Origin: Luscinia megarhynchos
Taxonomy: Eukaryota > Chordata > Aves > Passeriformes > Turdidae
DNA length: 64,000 nt
Direction: 5' to 3'
Assembly: GCA_034336665.1 (NCBI GenBank)
Contig: JAPFBE010000002.1
Span: 20,376,906-20,440,905, forward strand
In this document: piece by piece, positions 22,401 through 35,084 of the stretch
How positions within the stretch are numbered: the stretch's first letter is position 1
Layout: every line of letters begins with the position of its first letter
Program-made: the position numbers and the translations under genes
The notes under the pieces: generated by a model
Told to the model about the DNA's origin: nothing
The model's input: only the letters and a program-made list of their open reading frames with translations
The model's database searches: none

Positions 22401-25400
22401 CATCACATGTTGAAATCAACAACACTGAACCATAGCTCAGTATTCAAATCAGCTTCCATGCAGGAACAGCATGTCTGTAACAAGCCAGGACATTGAGTCA
22501 CTTCATTCTTGACCTTAACCAAATGGGTTAAAGCAATATATATTTCATACTGCCCTGCAAAAGCTCATCTGTGCTTGGTATTAGCAAATAATTTCATTCA
22601 TTCCAAGTACCAGACTTCAGTATTTTTTTTTTTTCTGACTGCATGATAACATTCAGATGTTTTAAAAATATTCTTCTTCCCTACATGTGCCCACCCAAGC
22701 AGCAACAGCAGGCCTTCAGTTAAAACCTGACAATGAAATCTGGTTTTGGAGAAAGACCAAACGTGGAAAACTTCAGCATAAACAGCAATTGTTTTGGAAA
22801 ATTGTGAGTGTACCAGCCTGGGGTAGGGGAGTTGAAAAGGAACATGTTTTTGTCAGCTCAACAGACCTTATCAAGCTCCTACCTCCTTAATGGACCATGA
22901 GTCCCTTAAGCCTCTTATTGTACAGTCCAGACCTCCTCCACTGCAATTATGTTGGTCTGAGCACCCTTTCACCTGAAATCTCAGCCTGCCTTCAAGTGGC
23001 TGCAGACATCTCCTTATCCTGCATCTATAATTTTGGTTCTTTGGACTTGACCTTGCTATCTTACCCTACAGATACTGGGGAACAGCAATGGATGAAGAGA
23101 AGCAAAGATTAAGTGATGGAGGAAAGTGCTCTGTTCTACATCCATAAGGACAAAATGGTCAGGAATAGGGACTACACTTAGAAAATAGATGAGCTGTCTC
23201 TCTGTTGAGAAGTAGGTGTCCTCTCTGAAGGCCCTAGAGATGCTTATGTGTCATTAAGATGATGAAAGGAGCTTTAACACCTGCTTGTTTGTGTGCAAAC
23301 AATGTCCCTTCAAGACCTAGGTCATGCTGCATGTAATAAAGTACTAATGGGATGGAAACAAATGCACTGGCGGGGATGAAGTGGGGCCTGAATTACAGAA
23401 TGGAAAAGAGATAGCAAGCAATACATCTTCTTCCACTCTTTTGTTTTGTTTTTTTTTTAAATCATAATTACTAAATTTAAGCTACAGGGTGTAATTAGAA
23501 ACTGGGAGTTTAAAATAAGCAATGCATATCTTGCCTGTATCCACAGAAAGTAAGCCAAATGCATGCAAGTGTTGCTACTGTTTCTACAATATTCAAGTTA
23601 TCTAAGAGGACTGTTATTTCATTCTGCAGAGGAGACACTCCTATTTCAAGTTAAAAAGTATTTCTATTTAAAAACCTCATATTTCATTGTAAAAATATAA
23701 GACCTTTGAAAAACAGGCCTATATCTACAAAATCAAGAAATACATTGGAAGCACATGGTTTTAGATGCTTCTGTTACCACAAGCAGCAGCTATCAGAAAA
23801 AAAAGGACAAAAATGAGCCACCTTTCTTTTTCTTCCATATGGTTATTAATTTATGTTATTCCAGTTGTTCTCTACAGTATGTAGGCAGTGTCCTCACACA
23901 TGGGAAGACAGAGGCTTCTGTTTTATAAGGAGAAATTCCTTTTGCCAGATAATCAAACTGGAATTTGATGGCTTTTCTACAATGATTTTAAGGAGCTAGC
24001 CTCCATTTATCTGCTTATATTTTCAATTGTTAATATAACAGAAGTTTGGATACACTCTGATGAAGCCCAAGGAAAGGGAAAGAAAATTGCATATTTTTGT
24101 TTTTTAAGTCAGGGTGTTATCTGATACTGCTTGCAGCTGGGGAGGATCCATGCTGCACCTTTTAGTACCATATTCAAAATATCTCTTTCATTATAGGTAA
24201 TTTCATAAAAATACATGCATTTCAGTTTTGCAAGATTCTGCACTAGGGCTTACTAGTACACTTTTTCCTTGAAGGCTCTGTCCCCACCCCTGCCACAATA
24301 TCTCTCTGCCAAACCAGGCCAATGTTCTCATATTTTAATTGAGCCTAACTGGATCCATCTGCTTGACTCGGGGGTTACTCTGAACCTTAAATTCCATTCT
24401 TATGCCAGATCACTGAGATTTGAGTCCTCTTTTCAGAGAATGCTGTTTTCTCTTTAAATTCTATATGAGGGAAGTTTGAATTTTAGCACAGATGTTTGCA
24501 CAGCAGTGAGGAGCTGAATGAGACACTTGACACATCTCTGTCAAACATTCTAAAGTCAAAGGTAATGAGCATATGGCTGCTGCTACTCTGTCTCATAGCC
24601 TGCTTGCTCTTATTCATGATGCTCAAAGGTCACATTTTTACAACTTGCTACACTTTTCTTGAGGCCTGGACCTGAAAGTGTGCTTTGGCTGTCACAGAGC
24701 CCATTTCTGTCCTTGAGCATCATGATGGGCAATGCTTACAAACACCTGCAAATGGAGATGAGAAATACTTCTGCCAAGTAAGTGTCTAAAACGGACACTA
24801 GTGTAAGCAGGCATTTCTACTTTCACTGCTGGCAGCCAAAGAGAAGGCAGCTTTTAATAAGTAAGACCTGTGAGTGACTGAGTATGTGTGTGGGGAACAA
24901 TGCTCACACAAGTTGGAGCATCTGATTACTTTTTCATTGGCAATTGAAGAATGACAGTATCATTTTAACATAACTTGGCCACAGACATAGTTTTAACTGA
25001 GTAATAAACACATATCATATTTCTACAAATGCTGTTATAATATTGCATAGAAGTAACTCCTGCTGATTTAACAGTGCTTGGAAAAAATAATACAGCATTT
25101 GTCCCCATGGAATAAAATTCTTCAAGATCCTGGCAATTAGCTGAATGAAGCAACAGAAGCAACAAAAATACTAGAAGTGCTAAATAACTAATGGGGACCA
25201 ACCTCGAGCAGCTTCCCCTGTGCCAAGAACCATAAAAACCTGATTTTGATTTTTGGCAGTTCTGCATTTAACAGAGCTCCTAGTGGCTTATATTGGTCTA
25301 AAAATTAAGATCTCTTTCCATGAGTTCAGTCTTGCCACTCTTCCTAAAATGCAGTTTGAAGCAACAGTTAATCAAAACAAATTGTATATTAACGGAACAA

Positions 25401-26843
25401 ATTACTAGAAGTGTGAAAGGTACTTGGTATGTCCTGCTAAATGCTTTGGTCTGGACAAACCTTGGGTTAAGAATCTTGAAGTCACTGTCAAGTGCTGAAC
25501 TATTCCACTAGAGATCTGTCTTCTGTGTTCTCCAAAAGGCTGAAGGGCAATAACAAAGCATGACACACCTCTCCAAATATTTAAGCAACAAAGAACAATG
25601 GTATGAGACAATACTGCAAGATAGTGTTGCATGCAGGGAGTGTTGCTGGCCTTGAAGTCACCCCTTGAAGTGTGGTAACACCCTAGGGTGTCTCCTGTCA
25701 TTGCATCATTTAAATATGAACTGGAAAAAAGAAACCTTAGACCTTTAAAGAAACCTATTTTAAGAGAGGAATTATTAGCAGATGGAAGATGGTGGAGGCA
25801 GGACTTTGATTTCTGCAGGTTTAATTCCCACCAGGGTTTCATGTATGTTCAAAACGGTGCCATCTCCTGAAGGAAAGGCAGTGCATCAGGGCATTGCTCA
25901 CTTTGCAGCTCTTTCATCTTCCCATGAGCATGTCCCATTTCAAGGGCCACCTGCTGACAGCTCCCTGAAGCAAAGTGGTCTTTGGTCACTGGTCCCCTGC
26001 ATTGCTTTGTCCTGTGGGTATCCATGGCTCTGATCCACCATGAAGTTTGCACAAGAGCTAGTACAAACTCTAAGGTGAATCTACACAGGTATTTCAATGT
26101 CTTCATCTCACTGAGCAAATATTTTCAGGTATCATTCTATCTCAAAAGTTTTCCAAGTTTGATTTCAAATGAACCTTTTCTATAACAGTATTTATAGATG
26201 CATGAGTTTAAATTATGTCAAATTTGAAATAGATGTGCAGTGGATCCCCTTGATTAAGAGGGTCGTATCTCACCTGCTAGAAACTGAGGATTGTGTTTCC
26301 CATTCTTCTGCAAAGACAACTCTGACCACACCTTATGTTTGCTGAAATCATTACTGACAACACTCACTCTGCAAGTAGAATATTGCATGTGAGCAGGGGA
26401 GTAAACTCCTGCTTCATCATGGGTGTCCACTGCTGCACACTTTGAGAAACACACAGCACGAAGGCCCCAGCACAGTGAATATCTCTGTTATTGGATACCA
26501 GTCATGGACAGGGAATAATGTTTCACCAAACAGCATAAGTACACCTAATAAAAGCAAATGCAGGGGTGTCTGCTTGAGTGTGAGTTTTAAATCAGGCTTT
26601 CAAGAATGTGATGAGCTAGACTTGTTTTGCTGACATCACTGGACTTCCAAGAGGTGCAGGTTGGTGTTTCTGTCCAAAGACAATGCCTACAGGACTTGTG
26701 GATTTTGCTGTGTCATCTTCAAGCAGCCATGTAGGTCTGACACAGTCAGTGCTCCCACAGAACCAGAGCTGAACACCATGGCTTTTTCAGGTCAGGATGC
26801 TGGCTTAATTTCAAAGACAAAGCTTGATGCATTTTCAGGTATT
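19461..26843 (-). other. GMDS intron segment, no gene recognised
   Basis: Ordinary intron. It contains an A13 run at 20238-20250 and a T12 run near 22623-22634. A slightly CpG-richer patch at about 20900-21320 might be a weak regulatory candidate. No exon, RNA gene or LINE is recognised. Confidence 0.6.
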
Positions 26844-26909
26844 TCAGACATATTGTACACTGATTTTACAGAGATGTCAGATATATTGTACACTGATATG
26901 CAGTGAATG
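26844..26909. repeat. 33-bp imperfect tandem duplication
   Basis: Two adjacent copies begin TCAGACATATTGTACACTGA (26844) and TCAGATATATTGTACACTGA (26877), with period 33 bp. The first 20 bases match except for one transition; the remainder is more diverged. The period keeps the reading frame, so the overlapping short open frame shows a repeated DILYTD peptide, but I see no evidence that it is coding. Confidence 0.85.
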
Positions 26910-29900
26910 GATGCACTAATTTCCTTCCTTAAAACTGAAACAAAATTATAGAGAGAGTCACTTCATGCCTTTTTGAAGTCCTAAACATGTTTAAATTGAT
27001 GTAATTTTTGTTAGCCTTAAAAAACCCCAACCCACAAACCAGTAGATCTTCCTTTCAGCAGAATACATGTACATTTACATGAGTGAAAGAAGAAATACAC
27101 CCTGTATCAGCGTCAGCTGAGGATACAGTCATGCACAGAGATACAATCAAAGCAATAAAATGATACAAGCATGTTTTAACACATTTCTGTTTCACTTTTC
27201 ATGTTTACTTAACATCAGCTCCATATGTAATGAAAAGGAATTGCCTGGCTTCAGTCTTGGTTAGCTAATGAAGTATGCTAAAGTGATACAAAGTTGTTGG
27301 AATGTGTGAAATACAGATATATTATAGAGTATCAATAAGCCAAAAAACCACAGCATGAAGACAGGAAGAGATAACTGGGCAACATTTATACAGCTGAAAT
27401 GTTACTTTTCATTTGCAAATGTATAGAGAGTTGATAGAAAATAATTTCACATAATAATTATTTTTATGATTCTTCTATAGTAATTTGTAAATAATTAATA
27501 AATAAAAGCTTGCAACATGCAGGTATCTGTGGAGTGTTGTCTATTAGCAATTAACAGATAGAGGCAGAGGCATTTCAATTTACAGGGAAAGTTCTTGGAG
27601 AAAATGGACCTGAATTGTTTAATCATCTTTGGCATGAGAAAAAAAAGATTGTCATGAATTCTAACATTTATTTGCAAACATGCAAGCAGTCCTGTATGGC
27701 TATTATGTATATGATTTCATCATGCTTTTAAATTGTAAAAGATATGAATGACTTAGCATATAAAAGAATCCCTAGATGTCATTAGGAAGCTGTGACAGTC
27801 ATTCCCCCTTTAATTTTCCACAGAAACCACCAACAGCCAAAGTGGTTCTGGAGCAGACAGCTAAGAAAACAGAGTGGCAGTGGGAAAGCCCTGCTTTTGA
27901 ACTCAGGTGAGATGAAAAGATAATTACACTGGCTGCACTGTTGGGGTTTGTTTTAGCTGCTTGCTTAGCATGCGAGTGGTGCAGCTGGAATGCTGCTCGC
28001 TGTCACCCCGGTAGGCAGACAGGTACCTTGGCTGCAGAAAACACAAAGCTGCTGCTGTGTCTGCTGCAGTGAGGTGGCTCCCTGCGAGCTGGGACCTGCA
28101 CGGTGTGTAGGACACTCAGCCTTTGTGCTGGTGCCAAGGGTGGCAATATGGTTCATTTCATGTCAATGTGAGACAGCCCTTGGGCTCCTGGCAGGCTGCC
28201 AGGGCAGCCCACAGCTCTCTTATGAAGATAATACCACTGTGATATTCTACAGAGATCAATTAAAATGCTGAGCCACTTCAATCTTCAAGCATGTGGGATC
28301 CCCTAGCTCAGAATTCTTAAGTATGGCAAAGATTTATATAGTTATTGTAGCCACATGCATGGATGCACAAAAGAGCTGGAGCTGGAGTTACTGTCAGTAA
28401 CTTCTAACTGAAAGCTCTAAAAATGAGAAGCTGAATATAAAAACACAGAATTGGATTTTAAATGGACTCTGCAACAGGTCAGTGGGACCATTTCCACCGC
28501 TGACAAAAGAGAACAGTTCTGCAAATCAATCTTGCTCACTACAGTTTTCTGCTAGTTCTTGTACAATACTGGCAGATTAATAATGTCTTTTTTGCTTTTT
28601 CTCCAGGAGAAGCCATAATTTTCTCTAATACCATAGTGGGTTTCTGTGGAAATTAGCATACTACAAAATGAGAATGGCAAATAACTCCATTTCCAAATGC
28701 TATGTTCAGCAGCCAGATTTATTAGTGGATTTGGCAGCATTTGCCAACTCCTTTGCACATGAATAACTCTACTCACATTGTTTAAACAAATGAAACTAGG
28801 ATAAATGAGATTAATTTGCCAATAGCAAATTACATTCTATTTAAAAATAAGAATTAGTCTCCACCAAATCCACATGCTTTTGTTTATTTCTCATATAATT
28901 TATGCACAGAAACATTATAACAGACTGAGATTATAGGTTTCAGTGCACTTAAGTAGCAGAAAATTGGAGGAGAGTCCTGCAACAGGGGTACCTTTCCAAG
29001 AGCCTGGAGACAGAAGGAGCTGACACAAGGAAATAAAGCAATCCTAAACCTCTCACAGAGATCATGCCACTCTGAGAAGAACTTTGTGTTGCAGTTGTCT
29101 TAGTCAACGTGCCCAGCTCAGACTGAGGGAACATAAAGCTGGATTAACTCACCCTGGCAGATATTGCTATGTATCCAGCTATAGATGGGGACACTGGTTA
29201 CTCTACCCAGTGGAAGGCAGAGTCTGTTGCAAACATGACATGAAACCTCGACAGATTATATATCTTATTGTTTCCTTTGTCCACCACATTTTCAAACAAG
29301 TCCCCCGAAATCCATTTTGTTCTCAATTATTGCATTCCTCAATTTGGTATATAAAGTTGATGTAAGTATGGCACCCCAGCTCTCACTGATGAACAGTGAA
29401 AATTTTTTTATTAATACAACTTTGTGCTTCATTGCCACAAATACTCTGAAAAATGTTCTCTCTACCCTCCCTAAGCTTGGCATATATCTTCCCTTTTAAG
29501 AAATCATGATGTCTCTTCATTTCCCCTTGGCTGTTTCTGCTTCCTTCATTGAACATGTCTTTTCCACTTGCCATATTCCCCTCTAAATCACCTCCATTTA
29601 TCTACCCCTCTTTCTCACACATCTTTCTTTAGCATACATTCCATTTATCCTACTGGTGTTTTCAGACTTTTGCTGTTTTTTCCCTTCCTCGCTTCTCTGA
29701 GGGTTTTTTTGCCCACATTTGTCCATTGGGACTCCTCTTCTGACTCTGTTTTCTGTGTGCTAGGGACTCCCTCTCCCAAGGGCAAAGCCTTCAAGATGGA
29801 ATCTAATGCCAGTGGTGGCAGAGGGAGCACGAAGGATGCCTGTGGTAATTGAATCAAATCACCACAGATGTCTTCTCTCCTTGGTCCTTCACATGGGAAG

Positions 29901-32539
29901 AGACACTTGGAGCATGAAATAAGAAAAGAACCAAAAGGTCTCCTTACTTGGAGGTGACACCATGGGTTATGCCACCCTTCCAGCAGATAGGTCTGTTCAC
30001 TGTGAGATCAACTGCAAGACAATTCCATCACAAGCCCTGAACAGGGAGAAGGGAAGCCAGGAACACAACAACTGCCTCCAGTGATTAATCCTTCCACGCC
30101 TTTCAGGGCTGGCAAGACTTGGGGACAAATGCTGACTTCCCTTGATAAAGCCCACTAACTTGGAGGTGGGCTGAAAGCATCTATCTCTTAAAAGAAAAAC
30201 AAACTTTTCATAAAGGTTATCACTCGTCACCGGGAAAATTACATGTTGGCATTTTAAAGACTTTTTCTTAAGAAGTAATAAAAGTAATTAGCAGAAAAGT
30301 GATGTCATTTCTGACATTGCCTGTGTGGAAGCCCCCAATAGGAAGTAGTGTAAACCATTTCCCAATCTGCTTTTACACAGGCCTAGGACTTAAAAAGAAA
30401 ATTTAAGTGTTTAATGCTTAAACCAAATGTTTAATTTTCAACATCCCCATAGAGTCACACTGCAATGTGGAGGTTGCAGTTAAAAGCCCAGATTCCTTCA
30501 TCTTCCTGACATTGAATCTACACTATAACAAAAACATTTTGAAATTAATGTAGAAATAGTTCTAACTGGAGCATTAACATATTTACTTCAGTCATGTTCA
30601 TCGGGATCATTTATATCTTGCATATGTGATGTGTAAGTATTCACTCTGCCTATACATATACAGTTGGATCTTATACATTATATATAAAAACACTCCCTTA
30701 CAAAGTATGATTCATTGGTTTAGCAGTTGGTATTTTAGCTTTTCCAGTCTGTTCAAAAGCAGTTTATACATTTAGAAGTATGGTGTATATAATCATTACC
30801 ACTTTAAGTAGGGCCTCATCCCATCTATATGAGAAGACACATTACACGTGCTAAGCTGAGCACTGAAACCTACTGAGACAATTCAAAGCTGTGGAAGAAT
30901 TGTGAGTCATGCTTTGGCTGTTTTCTGTGCCATTAGAAAGTGGTTTAGTACTTGATTTACAATTACCCACAGTGAAATATACTTATCAGGGCAAAATGCT
31001 ACCCTTTATCATGTACAAGAGCTGATCTTACAACAGGATGTGCCTTGGCCCAGGGGCAGGACTCATGATTTCTCATGATTAGAGAGCAGATCCCATGGTC
31101 TGTCCAGCCATGATCTGTGGCAAGCTGAATGGTCTCCCTGGATTTTGGTTCCTCAAAAGGAGTGGCAAATCTTACCAACCTAAGCTGTATGTTGAATTTT
31201 CTTACCTAAAGGTAAGATAAACACAGAGATCTGCTGACTGCCAAGAATGGTCCTATTTTCCTTTGACATGAACGACAGGCATCCCCACCTGAGTATCAGC
31301 AAACCCAATGTAAACACGTCCCAAGGAACATCCTTATGGAAACAGTTCACATGCATGTGCAGAGAAAATGGAAAAAATGCATGGCCCCATCTAGAGTAAA
31401 GCTTGTGCCATATGTGATTACAAAGACTTGTAGGCCGAAACAAAGCTGGGTATATTCAACATTTGGGTCCCACATTGGCTCTTGTGGATCTTCTTACTGT
31501 TGTCTGTCACAGACAGCCCACCCACACGTGCTCCTTGAGACAAAGGAGAGTATGCTCCTTTTTTGGGTGACAGATGTAACTGAGAACCTGCTTCCCTGTT
31601 TTGTTTGCAACCCGAGGAAATTTAATGGGACCTTTGCTGCAAACAGTTAGGTCAGATAATGACTAACCTTGCAGGCTTTGAGGTCTGTGTTGCCTCAGTG
31701 TAAGCACTACAGTATAAGCAAACTTGGGAAGAGAGACAATGTTGATCTTCTGTACCAAGTGGGTTCCTCTGACCACAAAATATGCCATGTGTTGGCTCAG
31801 ATTTATTCAATTCAACTTGATGGTAGGATGGAGGATGGAGGGAGCATGCTTGATGATTCTCAGAAATAACACATCCCATTTAGCACCATCTGAATACACT
31901 GAATATGAATTAAATACTCTGGCATTTGATTCGGAAAAATGAAAGACTTTTTGCTAAGCGTGTGCAAGTTTTGTTTTTTCTTCCTAAATCTCATGACATG
32001 CAGTGATTTTCACAAGAAAAGAAAGAAGTATGTCAGTGACATACAAATCACAGCATGATCCCCTTTCAAGTCCCTGCCTCAAAGCAGAATGTTACCAATG
32101 TCAATTGGCAACAAACCATTTAAATTTAATTTTCTATAATGATGGTTGGAAATTATTTTGACTGAAATTTTCCAAATTCTTCAGCTAGGAACAGACATTT
32201 AACAGAATTCCAGCCAGGGTGGAGCAAAATGTAAAAACTTTTTCACAACAGAAATTTAAGTTATATGATAGGAAATTTTAAGTATAGTACAGATAAGGGA
32301 AAGAGGGCAATACCTTTTTGTTGACAACCCTATTTGGCCAGACAAACTCTGTATGACAAAGCCCCTCTTAGAGCCTGAATTAGCATCAGCATACCAGACT
32401 TGCCTTTGATTAAAATCCCTCAGGATGTCTTTGGTATCTACATTCTCTTAATGAGTATATATTTTGGGGTCTGCCTGGCAGTAATCTTGAATATTTAAAT
32501 TGCCACACACCAACTGGGAGAGTGCAAGGCAGGAAATAT
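26910..32539 (-). other. GMDS intron segment
   Basis: Mostly AT-rich intron, especially 27420-27510. It contains the exon-like segment listed separately and a GC-richer patch at about 27970-28210. A short palindrome, CTTACC-TAAA-GGTAAG, lies at 31201-31216. No known gene or repeat family is recognised in the rest. Confidence 0.6.
27824..27906 (+). other. Exon-like segment or cryptic exon, plus strand
   Basis: A pyrimidine-rich acceptor ending TTTTCCACAG (27814-27823) precedes 83 nt that are open in the first frame (peptide starts KPPTAKVVLEQTAKKTEW). A consensus donor CAG|GTGAGA follows at 27904-27912. The peptide matches nothing I know and no partner exon is identified. It is antisense to GMDS. 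It could be an exon of an unannotated non-coding transcript or a chance pseudo-exon. Confidence 0.25.
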
Positions 32540-33080
32540 GTAATTGAGCATTATGCCTTCTCACGTCGGGGGGCAGCCCAATCCGTTATTCTGTCTCGCA
32601 CGTTTCCTCAGCGCTGTCCTGGGTCACTCAGCACTCGCTCAAAGTAACGCCTGGCCAGCAATCAGCCACACACAGATGCACTTGGGAACCACCAGCTTTT
32701 GTCCTGGACTTGTCATCCCCCTTCCAGAGCCTTTTCCATGGACCGCGCTCCTTCCTCCGAGGAAGACATCTCTGTCCAGGTTATGCTGGACAAAGGCTCT
32801 TCATCAAGTGAACTGATAAGGGGGCTGATCAAAGCCTGGCAGTCGTACCTTATCTACGGGGGATCATAATTCAGGAATGGAGCTGCCCTTGGGTTTGCTC
32901 CTCCCCGCCATTAAACTGCGCTCAATCACCGCACGGAGAATGCGGCCCATGCGCTCCAGCCAGATGTTATCATTACAGCCCTTTCTTATAAACTGATGCT
33001 GAAACCCGAGCGCTTGATGAGACTAGCTAAGCAGTTGTACCTTTGACCTGATTGCATTAAACTTGCCCTATCAATTTAAG
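32540..33080. promoter_or_regulatory. Candidate enhancer, CpG-retaining, GATA and homeodomain-like motifs
   Basis: This island has retained CpGs (for example CTCACGTCGGGG near 32560, GACCGCGC near 32740, CCGCACGGAG near 32930) in otherwise CpG-poor intron. GATA cores occur at 32815-32819 and 32850-32854 (TTATC), with further TTATC and CTATC sites near 32968 and 33068. CATTAAAC segments resemble homeodomain sites. It has no long open frame with a recognisable product. The composition shift suggests a conserved non-coding element; this is an inference. Confidence 0.45.
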
Positions 33081-34101
33081 CTTAGTATAAACACCATTTC
33101 CCAGAGTCCCTCATGACTTCAGTAGTGAGAAGAAGCTGACTAAGCCTAAACATTTTTTAACAGCAATCTTGTCTTACAACACCAAGGGGATTTGCCATGT
33201 ATCTGGGGCTTTATAAAACCATATGAACATGCTGAAAGAATTAAAGTCCTTTAAAAAAGCAAAATTGATGGTGACAGTCCTTTTAGAAAATCAGTTTGTA
33301 GAATGTCAGCACAAGAGGAGTTGGAAGCAGGACTAAAATAGTTTTTTAAAATACAATAGATTTGTCTTTGTTTCACACCGTTGTTCCTGAATACTGAAAG
33401 TTAGAGTTAAAAAACAAAACAAATGAAAAAATCCCCTCAAACAGAATTCACTCCCTATGAAAAAGAATTCCTCCCCAGCACTCCACAAACCAAAGCCCTT
33501 CCAGATATATCACCTATCTGAGATATACCATAAAATATGAGCATCTTTTACCCTGGCATATCAGCTTTATTTTTAATAAAATTTGGTCTATCTCACATTG
33601 AGGATAAATCAGATAATCCTATCAAAAGTTTCTATGTAGCAGCACATGAGCTATAGCATATGGTACAGCACATGGCCAACAAAGCCTGGCTAGGCTGAAT
33701 AAAGGGGCACAGGCTTATTACTGTAAGGATAAGAATGAAACTAACATCATGCTTTACCCAGCTTTACTGCCTTCTGTGGAGTGCTAAATCAGTGGTTTGG
33801 TAATGCATATGTTGGTAAAACAACGGGAGATAAACCAGCAAAACATGGATCTTCACCTCACTAGGTTGCAAGTATTCTGGACCTGATACAGAAAAACTTA
33901 CTTGAACAGATTCCTGCTAATTTTAGCAGAAGTATAAAAGTAGTCCAAGCTCTGCAAGACTAAACCTCTGATTCAGAATTGGAAGAAACTGAAGACATAT
34001 CCAGGAGTGATATGCCTAATTTTAAAACAGATGTTTTGTACTGTCTGTTGATTATACTAGTGTAACAAACCAAGCAGTGAAACTGCCTTTGCTAGAAGTG
34101 C
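33081..34101 (-). other. GMDS intron segment, no feature recognised
   Basis: AT-rich intron with A-rich stretches near 33400-33430. No exon or repeat is recognised. Confidence 0.6.
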
Positions 34102-34220
34102 AAAGAAGAAAAAGAAGAAAAAGAAGAAGAAGAAGAAGAAGAAGAAGAAGAAGAAGAAGAAGAAGAAGAAGAAGAAGAAAAAAAGAAAAAAGAAGGAAAA
34201 AGAAGAAGAAGAAAAAGAAG
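34102..34220 (+). repeat. (GAA/AAG)n homopurine microsatellite
   Basis: An unbroken 119-nt purine-only tract on the plus strand. Its core is about 19-20 pure AAG triplets at 34121-34179, flanked by AAAAG-interrupted units. The open frames through it (poly-Arg/Lys on plus, poly-Leu/Phe on minus) are artefacts. Such tracts can form intramolecular triplex (H-DNA) and vary in length. Confidence 0.97.
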
Positions 34221-35084
34221 CAGCACATCAAGCAAAATGTGATAGTTCCATGCTTACTGAGAACATGCTTCAGAGCACTGAAACATAAAGCACAAAAAGG
34301 CAACAAAAAGATTACTAACTTGTTTTACTGTTTTGACATCTAATAAAACAAGAATATGCATGTGAAAAAATTCAGACAACAAAAAATCCCTCCAAAACCA
34401 ACATAAAAAACCCAATCCAACCAACAACTACTGTTATATAAGTAATTATGGAGAAGCTGATTTAAGAACTAATTTACCTGAGTCCCTACTTTGGTTACTC
34501 TTAGAAGCAGCAGCATCTGACTTTTGTTAAACAGATGCCACTTCAGGAAGGAAATGCAGGTAAACAAACAAAAAAAAACCAACCTGGTGCACAATTTTAC
34601 ATAATACAGATGCAGAAGGCAATCTAGAACATAAGGTAGAGTTATTTTGTCTTCAAATTAAAGCAGGGTCGTTTTTTGCAAATAAGTACACATTTTTGCA
34701 AATAAAGTACACATTTAAATGACAAAAGTTAAACTCAGTATTAAAAGAAGACTTGCACAAATTGTTTGCCTTGCAGGAAGAATCTCTGTTTCTCTCCTTT
34801 TGGGATCAGATGAGATAGAACAAGCCTAGTGATCCCAACTATGAATTCAGAGAGAAAAAAAATAAAAAAAGGTGTCAACTATTTACTCCAAACTTCCTAA
34901 ACTAATGTTGATTTACTTAGCCATGCCCTGCCATTACAAAAGGTACTTCTGTCTCATAGCTTACAGCACAATGTGGAAGCATCCAAGCAGCTTTTACCCT
35001 ACATCTGCTTGCAGGAGTGATCTAGCTGTGGCATGACAGGGAACAGTACAAGCTAGTTTGGTTACTCATGGAGCCTATGGATGC
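34221..35084 (-). other. GMDS intron segment
   Basis: AT-rich intron. A near-perfect tandem duplication with a 22-23 bp period, of the sequence TTTTGCAAATAA(A)GTACACAT, lies at about 34672-34718. No gene is recognised. Confidence 0.6.

Noticed and set aside
34052..34343. Poly-Arg/Lys and poly-Leu frames
   Set aside because: They translate the GAA homopurine tract and are not genes.
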